From a virus, in IMG/VR virus record IMGVR_UViG_3300008108_000460, positions 1 through 26,129 of that record: DNA of 26,129 nt; one strand, 5' to 3'. The first letter of the stretch is position 1. Every line of letters begins with the position of its first letter. A model generated the notes under the pieces. That model worked only from the letters and a program-made list of their open reading frames with translations, was not told the origin of the DNA and ran no database searches. This document shows positions 20,753-26,129 of this stretch, one piece after another. The position numbers and the translations under genes are program-made.

Positions 20753-21273
20753 TACCAAAAGAATTTTCCTCCACCTTTCAGACCCAACTGTTTTGCGAAT
20801 GCAGGAATTCTACAAGCCCAATATCCTGCTTTTGTTTTATCTTTCTTTTCTGCACATTTATGTCTAGCAGCAAATGACTTTCTGGCCTCAGGATTATTGA
20901 TCTTTGCATTCAACCCAGAAGTATCACCAAATTGAACTTTAATTATATTACCTTTATCATTCTTTACAAAAACGTAGAATTTCTTCTTTCCGCCTCTCTT
21001 TGGCGAATTTAATTCTACTTCTCTATCTTCTTCAAGAGGAAGATCTAACGGGACAGATGATCCTTCATAAATTCCAAAAGTTCCCAGATCCGAATCAAGA
21101 ATCCATTCTTCTATTTCACTGAGATTTAGGTTATCTCTTCTTTCTCTTGCTTCAGAGATAAGATCGAAATGACCTTGCGATCCCCATCTAAAGATACATT
21201 CGTTTAGAGGAATAGAATTATTAACATGATAATATAACGCATTTTCTGAGATGTACTTCTTGAATGATTGCAT
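20752..21273 (-). CDS. Virion-associated protein with capsid-targeting-like leader and DUF5872-like C-terminus
   Basis: 173 residues. The leader MQSFKKYISE then N fits the T4 capsid-targeting pattern ending I-x-E. The middle is acidic. The last ~75 residues (KKKFYVFVKNDKGNIIKVQF, then NPEARKSFAARHKCAEKKDK, then TKAGYWACRIP) form a module seen at the ends of many T4-like head proteins: a hairpin, a basic helix with H-x-C, and a W-x-C, giving a likely C/H metal-binding site. The ending is Gly-rich and aromatic (KGGGKFFW). A late promoter lies upstream. A packaged DNA-binding head protein is the best guess. Confidence 0.7.
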   Translation of the reverse strand: MQSFKKYISENALYYHVNNSIPLNECIFRWGSQGHFDLISEARERRDNLNLSEIEEWILDSDLGTFGIYEGSSVPLDLPLEEDREVELNSPKRGGKKKFYVFVKNDKGNIIKVQFGDTSGLNAKINNPEARKSFAARHKCAEKKDKTKAGYWACRIPAFAKQLGLKGGGKFFW

Positions 21274-21279
21274 ATAGAA

Positions 21280-21296
21280 GTATTTATAATAAATAC
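21280..21296. promoter_or_regulatory. Palindromic divergent late promoter
   Basis: GTATTTAT-A-ATAAATAC is a perfect palindrome between two divergent genes. The minus strand reads an exact TATAAATA (21281-21288) and the plus strand AATAAATA, one base off. Both starts are close (21273 and 21302). Confidence 0.6.
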
Positions 21297-21301
21297 AAAT
21301 T

Positions 21302-21721
21302 ATGACACATTGGTTATATGAGAATAAAGGAATAGAAGATATTCCTGAAGGATATTTTGGATTTGTATATTTGATTACAAATACAAAAACAGGAAGAATG
21401 TATATTGGTAAGAAACAATTTAATTCTTACCGTTCAAAGAAAATAAAAGGCAAAACAAGAAAGAAAAGATTCGTTCTTGAATCTGATTGGAAAGATTATT
21501 GGGGATCTTGTGAAGAATTGAAAGAAGATATTAAGATTTTAGGAGAAGATTCTTTCAAGAGAGAGATTCTTAAATTATGCAAAACACGTGGTGACTTAAC
21601 TTATTCAGAAGTAGAATTTCAAATAAAAAAAGACGTCCTAACAGCTTTAGATTCTGAAGGACGTCGTTTATATTATAATTCAAATATAATGAGTAGATGG
21701 TTTTCTAAGTCAAAATCGTAA
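21302..21721 (+). CDS. GIY-YIG-type nuclease-like protein
   Basis: 139 residues. The N-terminal half starts GFVYLITNTKTGRMYIGKKQ, a GIY-YIG core (VYL...YIGK), with basic helix positions RSKKIKGKTRKK. A conserved-looking SDWKDYWGSCEELKEDI and a LTYSEVEFQ helix (with Glu) follow. This form of stand-alone GIY-YIG protein is common in T4-like phages and is often called a homing endonuclease, though some family members may be structural or repair enzymes. It lies on plus, alone among minus-strand late genes, ending with a 17-bp overlap to the radical SAM gene on the other strand. Confidence 0.75.
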   Translation: MTHWLYENKGIEDIPEGYFGFVYLITNTKTGRMYIGKKQFNSYRSKKIKGKTRKKRFVLESDWKDYWGSCEELKEDIKILGEDSFKREILKLCKTRGDLTYSEVEFQIKKDVLTALDSEGRRLYYNSNIMSRWFSKSKS

Positions 21722-22856
21722 ATTCATTTGAAATATATGCTTGTTTACCTTGTATCCATGTTGAAATCATAGCATGTTCGAGAAGTGTTAAACCAGGAAA
21801 CTTACTTAAAGGTAGAACCCCAGACTTAATATATTCTTGTTCGAAGAATTCAAACAATTTAAAATACATCTCACATAATTCAGTTTTATTTCTCCAATCA
21901 TATTTAATTCCAGTTCCAGGACATTGCCCTTTACACATAACAAAAAATCTACATCCTTTACAACCACCATATTCTTGTGGTGTATGATATAATGCGACTT
22001 GTCTTTCATATCCATATGTATTTGACTTGAAGAAATTTATTCCTTCTTTATTAGTTCTTCCGCAATTATGTCGATTTCCTTGACCATCTACAGCTCTTAC
22101 TGCTTGTGTTGTGTGTGGATCGCAAGCTTGGAATGTGCATGTTGCTTGTTGATCGTCGCCCAATAACATTCTCTTTATGTCATTAAACATATCAAATTTC
22201 ATATTCTTAAGAGTTGTTTCAAATTTAGCCATATCTAACATAATCTGTACATTCTCTTCTGACGTTAAACCAAACTGTTCTGTGATAGAATCATATTCAA
22301 CTTCAAGTACATGAAGTCTAACACTCATAATACCTTTTTCGTCAAGTTCTTTCAACCAGATTTTCAATTTATCTAGATTAGACGTATTGTATTTTGTTAA
22401 TGTTACAATTAACGAAGGAATAACACCACTATCTAACATCTTATCAATAGCATCTAGAGTCAATTTAGATTTTCTTCTTGTTTCTTCCAAAGAACCTGAC
22501 CACCTAGAATCATTCAATTCATCGGGACCATCTAATGATACACCAACCGAAACATTGTATTTCTTGAATAATTCAATATGTTCGTCTGTTATTAGAGTAC
22601 CATTAGTTTGAATACCATTTCTTCCATATTTTTGAAAACCAAATTTCCATAATTCTTCAATGGTTTTTATATCAGTAAGAAGTGGTTCTCCACCAAATAG
22701 AGCAAAATAATCTCCTTCTTTTTCGAGAGCCGAAATCATCTTATCTAAATCATATTCCTTATCTGGATAATTGCCAGCTTCTCTCATTGGATGCTCATAA
22801 CAATACGGACAACTTAGATTACATGTTATACCAACTGGACTAACTTCGATACTCAT
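21705..22856 (-). CDS. Radical SAM/SPASM enzyme
   Basis: 383 residues. C-x3-C-x2-C at 12-19 (TCNLSCPYCYE) binds the [4Fe-4S] cluster that cleaves SAM. FGGEPLL (about 53-59) is the SAM-binding GGEP motif, and VGVSLDGPDELND the typical strand-5 motif. The C-terminal 150 residues hold a SPASM-like cysteine set: RHNCGR, GGCKGCRFFVMC, KGQCPG and ELCEMYF, enough for one or two more clusters. SPASM enzymes mostly modify ribosomally made peptides or proteins (anSME, PqqE, RiPP maturases). It is the last gene of an operon with a DUF483/methyltransferase protein and a His-x-Asp repeat protein, so one of those, most likely the latter, may be its substrate. Confidence 0.88.
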   Translation of the reverse strand: MSIEVSPVGITCNLSCPYCYEHPMREAGNYPDKEYDLDKMISALEKEGDYFALFGGEPLLTDIKTIEELWKFGFQKYGRNGIQTNGTLITDEHIELFKKYNVSVGVSLDGPDELNDSRWSGSLEETRRKSKLTLDAIDKMLDSGVIPSLIVTLTKYNTSNLDKLKIWLKELDEKGIMSVRLHVLEVEYDSITEQFGLTSEENVQIMLDMAKFETTLKNMKFDMFNDIKRMLLGDDQQATCTFQACDPHTTQAVRAVDGQGNRHNCGRTNKEGINFFKSNTYGYERQVALYHTPQEYGGCKGCRFFVMCKGQCPGTGIKYDWRNKTELCEMYFKLFEFFEQEYIKSGVLPLSKFPGLTLLEHAMISTWIQGKQAYISNEFTILT

Positions 22857-23379
22857 GATACATTTCTTCTCCTGTCAAAAATTTATTTCTTATTTCATTG
22901 AACCACATAGTATAGTAATTTGAAACCGTATCTCTGAATATCCAAATTTTTGGTAACATATTCTTAACAGATTCCAAATCAGTCGAATTAGTTACTAAAC
23001 CATATAGATTGGAATTAAAGATATTGCACTTCAAATCGTTCGATATTATTTGGATATCTTCATCACTTAATCTTTGATTAGTGAAGAATATATCATTATT
23101 CAATAACATTGTTGGTAGAGAAGAATCAAATTTTTCTGACAAATATTTCTCAACAGTATCATATTGAATTGTCATGATAATCTTCAGATTAATTTTATAT
23201 GATTGTTTATTAATCATCCAATCTATCTTATTGATTAATGATGTTAAGAAATATTGATTTGGATTTGTTTTAAAGAAAATAAGAAGATTTATTTCATTCT
23301 TCTTAAATTTAGATATGCATCTCCATATATGGATGATATCGTTATATTGTAGTGAGTTATATTCAAATATTAGATTCAT
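22840..23379 (-). CDS. Unknown protein of the radical SAM operon
   Basis: 179 residues, not recognised. It is a mixed alpha/beta protein that begins with strands (MNLIFEYNSL, then INLLIFFKTN and INLKIIMTIQ). It continues through ISNDLKCNIFNSNLYGLVTN and ends with an aromatic, acidic helix (YYTMWFNEIRNKF). Lack of cysteine clusters argues against a second radical SAM enzyme. Its ATG shares four bases with the stop of the methyltransferase gene, and its end overlaps the radical SAM start by 17 bp. It is therefore translated with both and may be a substrate-binding or scaffold partner. Confidence 0.65.
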   Translation of the reverse strand: MNLIFEYNSLQYNDIIHIWRCISKFKKNEINLLIFFKTNPNQYFLTSLINKIDWMINKQSYKINLKIIMTIQYDTVEKYLSEKFDSSLPTMLLNNDIFFTNQRLSDEDIQIISNDLKCNIFNSNLYGLVTNSTDLESVKNMLPKIWIFRDTVSNYYTMWFNEIRNKFLTGEEMYHEYRS

Positions 23380-24806
23380 ATTATATTAAAAGATTTCTGT
23401 TTCTGTTTCATTACAAATTTACCAACATAAGCACAACAATTAATACCTTCTATTTTTGTTGTGTTTGAAAATTCAACATCAATACTGTTGAGATATTCAA
23501 CAAATCTACTCGATTCTGATTGCCAATCAGAATAATTATACAACAAAACAGTTGATTCGTTTTGAATTAACCAATCAATAAGGTGTCTTGAAGATTCTTC
23601 TAAAAATCTACCATACATTATTATTGATAGGTCTATGTTTTTTTGTAACCAATCTGCAGATTTATTGAAAATATTTTGATTATAAAATTCACCAAAAGAA
23701 ATATTTAAACCTATTCGATCAAATCTTTCTTTATCTAATTCAACACCATATATATCTTTAATATCAAATTGTTTAGATATTTTCTTCAGTAATTCCGCAT
23801 TACCGCAACCAAAATCTATAACATTCTTGAAAGATATTTGTGATTGTGTTAGTGCTTCAATAAGAATATTGTGACTATATTCCATAGATTCCAAAGAATA
23901 AAAACCATTATCTTTCCATAAATTATTTATGTTCAACGATCTCTTAAAGGATTTAGATTGCGTTATCTTTATTTTCGATTTATTAATATAAGGAAATGAA
24001 GTACCAGATGCTCCAAGTTCTGGGTATGAGAAACCTTCTCTTTTGACTTCATATAATTCAGCTGTTGCATCTGTTCTTGAGGATATCTTTAATATCGGCG
24101 ATTTTATTTCCGCAATTCCATGTAATGCAGACCAACTTACAGGCCAATCTAACATTTCTTCAATTACATCGATATCTTCATCATATCCTAAAGAACGACC
24201 AAATTCTAAATATTTTCTTCCCAATTCATATGTATGTTGACAATTAAAAGAACATGGAAGATGACTAACAGCTCTAATACCAATCCATCTTAGAAGAATA
24301 TTACATTCCTTTGGTCCAACAGTACCTGCTAAACTCATTGGATAAGTGGTATCTACGAATTGCTCATCTACCCAATATTTCTTGAAGAAATCCGTACAAC
24401 ATTTCGGATAACCTAATAATCTACCAATTTCTTCATCATTATTAGTATTCCAAGCAGATAACCAAGAATCAACATAATCCTTATGTAAGAGGACGCATCG
24501 AACTGTGTAATTATACTTATCCGTTGTAATCTGTGATGTATTACTATATTGATCGGTTGCTTTTGTTTTGATTAGAGGTATTAATCTAAATTCTGAAGAA
24601 GAAAGAGATATTTGTTTGTCTATGAAGTCAGAATGAGACATAGAAGTCAAATTGGCAGGTTTAATACCTACCAATACTAATTCTTGTTCTATGTTTTGGA
24701 ATGCTTGCGAAGCTTTCTGTATTTTGGGTTCCCAGAAACTTTTTGCTGGTTCACTAACCCAAATAATGCGTGTCCAATCGTGCAATAAAAAATTCAATCT
24801 ATTCAT
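23376..24806 (-). CDS. DUF483-like domain fused to a SAM methyltransferase
   Basis: 476 residues. The N-terminal ~250 contain LLGYPKCCTDFFKKYW (about 130-145), the LGYPxCC mark of DUF483-type proteins, then HLPCSFNCQHTYELGRKYLE with three more Cys/His positions. A metal or Fe-S site is likely. Residues about 330-470 are a Rossmann methyltransferase: motif I VIDFGCGNAELL, an acidic YGVELDKERF, and later LSIIMYGRFLEES. The fusion places a possible metal-binding substrate domain and a methyltransferase in one chain. Its ATG follows the stop of the His-x-Asp repeat gene by 12 bp. Together with the radical SAM gene it suggests peptide or protein modification. The substrate is not known. Confidence 0.78.
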   Translation of the reverse strand: MNRLNFLLHDWTRIIWVSEPAKSFWEPKIQKASQAFQNIEQELVLVGIKPANLTSMSHSDFIDKQISLSSSEFRLIPLIKTKATDQYSNTSQITTDKYNYTVRCVLLHKDYVDSWLSAWNTNNDEEIGRLLGYPKCCTDFFKKYWVDEQFVDTTYPMSLAGTVGPKECNILLRWIGIRAVSHLPCSFNCQHTYELGRKYLEFGRSLGYDEDIDVIEEMLDWPVSWSALHGIAEIKSPILKISSRTDATAELYEVKREGFSYPELGASGTSFPYINKSKIKITQSKSFKRSLNINNLWKDNGFYSLESMEYSHNILIEALTQSQISFKNVIDFGCGNAELLKKISKQFDIKDIYGVELDKERFDRIGLNISFGEFYNQNIFNKSADWLQKNIDLSIIMYGRFLEESSRHLIDWLIQNESTVLLYNYSDWQSESSRFVEYLNSIDVEFSNTTKIEGINCCAYVGKFVMKQKQKSFNII

Positions 24807-24818
24807 ATAGATTACTTA

Positions 24819-25406
24819 TTAAGCAGTAAAATCTCCATGTACAAATTGTGGATAATCTATATGTGTATCATAAAATGGAATCTCAATATCTGCATGTGTT
24901 GTTGATATATCAGAAAAATCTTGGTGAGATCCATTATTCAAATAAGAATCAACGTGAAATCCTGGAACAGTAGAGAAGTCATTATGATTTGTATATGAGT
25001 CCCCATGTGCCCCACTATCTGAATGTGATGAAGACAGATCTTCATGATCAGAATGACTACCATTATCGGTGTGCCCCTCATCTTGATGATAAGACACTTT
25101 ATATTTCTGCGATCCCGTCGAATATGTTGATGATATGCAAAGTTTAGAAGATTCTATCCAAATAGATCCATTGATAGAAGAATCGATTCCTGTTGGAGTT
25201 GATAAAGAATAATAATTTAATCTTCTTTCATAGTTAGAAGAATCGATATATCTTATGACTAAATCCGAATCCGTCCAAATTGAACCCGGAATCGCACCAC
25301 TTCTATAATCTCCGACTATACCAAGATATCTATATGTTTGAGCTGTAGCTGGGCTAAAATATAAATAATCTCCTTCAACCCATAACGATCCTGTTGTGAT
25401 TGCCAT
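24819..25406 (-). CDS. Fibre-like protein with 12 His-x-Asp motifs
   Basis: 195 residues. The N-terminal ~100 have three beta repeats beginning GS-[LI]-W-[VTI]-[ED]: GSLWVEGDYLYF, GSIWTDSDLVIRY and GSIWIESSKLCIS, as in adhesin or tail-fibre shafts. The C-terminal ~90 residues hold twelve H-x-D motifs (HQD, HTD, HSD, HED, HSD, HGD, HND, HVD, HQD, HAD, HID, HGD). They are 3-7 residues apart at first and 8-11 apart later, separated by small polar or aromatic residues. T4 fibre tips use H-x-H ladders to bind iron; H-x-D could do the same with other metals. As first gene of the operon with the modifying enzymes, it is the natural candidate substrate. Confidence 0.75.
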   Translation of the reverse strand: MAITTGSLWVEGDYLYFSPATAQTYRYLGIVGDYRSGAIPGSIWTDSDLVIRYIDSSNYERRLNYYSLSTPTGIDSSINGSIWIESSKLCISSTYSTGSQKYKVSYHQDEGHTDNGSHSDHEDLSSSHSDSGAHGDSYTNHNDFSTVPGFHVDSYLNNGSHQDFSDISTTHADIEIPFYDTHIDYPQFVHGDFTA

Positions 25407-25415
25407 ATACTATAT

Positions 25416-26099
25416 TTATGTTGCCCAGTAATTTGTTCCGACTGGAATTACCAATCTATATGAAGAACCAGAACCAGAAACCTTTCCTGTAAATACTGCT
25501 TGTCCAGAACTTCCTGGTGCAGATGTTCCAACACCAAGACTACTAAATTGTATGTTCTTTGTTGATGTGTAACTAGTCCAATTATTTTCTGTTAAGATAG
25601 TATATGCAACGGCTCCCATTGACCATCCACCAACTTTAAGATCAGTTCCGTCTAATCCAAAGTATACTGCATATGCCCCTGGTCTGTGGAAGGCCATAAA
25701 TGCTGCATTTGCTCCAGAGCCACCATAAACTTCAATACCACCTAATGAACCAGTGGATGTTGCTAAGGCAGTTGATTGAGAAGCACTAGCAACTATTCTA
25801 CCAGAGAATGACCCAGTTGTAGCTGTTACGCTTCCACCTGAAAGATTAGTTGCTGTTGTAGCTGTAGTTGCGTTTCCTGATAATGTAGCTGTAATTGTTC
25901 CAGCTGAGAAGTTACCAGAAGAGTCTCTTAACACAATTTGACTTGCACTATTAGTTGAAGAAGCTGTAATTGTAGCAGAGTTGGCTTGTCCAGATATAGT
26001 TGAAGCTTGGCCATTTATGTTCATTGTTTGGCCACTTATAAATGAAGCAACTTTTGCAGCTGTAGCAGATCGGAAATAATTATCTCCAAATTTAGCCAT
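25416..26099 (-). CDS. Tail-fibre-like protein (possibly extends beyond the window)
   Basis: 227 residues from the ATG at 26099. It is Ser/Thr/Gly/Ala-rich, with repeats of the form LxxxSGNFSAGTITATLSGN followed by ATTATTATNLSGG, typical of phage fibre shafts. The C-terminal ~60 (SLGVGTSAPGSSGQAVFTGK ... SSYRLVIPVGTNYWAT) look like a compact tip. The frame stays open upstream to the window edge (30 bases, no stop), so the true start may lie outside. At 26099 there is no clear ribosome-binding site. It is followed closely by the His-x-Asp gene. Confidence 0.78.
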   Translation of the reverse strand: MAKFGDNYFRSATAAKVASFISGQTMNINGQASTISGQANSATITASSTNSASQIVLRDSSGNFSAGTITATLSGNATTATTATNLSGGSVTATTGSFSGRIVASASQSTALATSTGSLGGIEVYGGSGANAAFMAFHRPGAYAVYFGLDGTDLKVGGWSMGAVAYTILTENNWTSYTSTKNIQFSSLGVGTSAPGSSGQAVFTGKVSGSGSSYRLVIPVGTNYWAT

Positions 26100-26129
26100 A
26101 ATATATGTTATCGTACCAGCACTAATATC

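Noticed and set aside
24819-25084. CRISPR-like or other DNA repeat array
   Set aside because: The H-x-D pattern repeats at protein level only; the DNA between motifs varies and no equal-length spacers occur.

Overview
The window is a piece of a T4-type myovirus genome: low GC, densely packed and tailed-phage in content. The diagnostic set is sliding clamp (gp45), clamp loader (gp44, gp62) and RegA in the canonical T4 order, plus T4-type RNase H, UvsW, UvsY, a gp19/gp54-like tail-tube-fold protein and TATAAATA late promoters. PhoH, an FmdB-like zinc ribbon and a CobS-like/VWA pair resemble T4-like phages of aquatic bacteria. The host cannot be named from the sequence.

Layout. (1) 1-5302, minus strand: uvsW, cut by the window edge and apparently interrupted by an intein; two paralogous unknown genes; uvsY; a PD-(D/E)XK exonuclease; phoH; an FmdB-like gene; a MoxR/CobS-like AAA+ ATPase. 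(2) 5303-9250: a divergent early promoter region, then a large VWA/metallopeptidase-like protein on the plus strand and a run of small early genes, several behind sigma70-like promoters whose predicted start sites fall on the ATG (leaderless). (3) 9294-13216, plus strand: an accessory region of seven tRNA or tRNA-like genes interleaved with an AAA+ ATPase, a DnaQ-like exonuclease, an HNH nuclease and small ORFs. (4) 13241-18151, plus strand: two stem-loop/promoter early units, then RNase H, a DUF6433-like protein, clamp, clamp loader and RegA, closed by a 24-bp palindrome. DNA polymerase does not follow regA here. (5) 18175-21273, minus strand: virion genes, four with a short N-terminal leader ending in (I/L)-x-E, like T4 internal-protein capsid-targeting sequences, plus a tail-tube-fold protein and a cupin-like protein. 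(6) 21302-26129: a GIY-YIG protein on plus, then on minus a tail-fibre-like protein, a protein with 12 His-x-Asp motifs, a DUF483-like/methyltransferase fusion, an unknown protein and a radical SAM/SPASM enzyme, in one tight operon.

How it fits together: plus-strand genes have sigma70-type promoters (early functions and replication). Several minus-strand genes have TATAAATA late promoters (virion and recombination). The most unusual parts are the putative peptide-modification operon joined to a His-x-Asp adhesin-like protein, the intein in the UvsW P-loop, the family of capsid-targeted proteins, the leaderless and stem-loop early promoters, and the atypical tRNAs (A34 anticodons and a tRNA-Ile lacking a D-arm).
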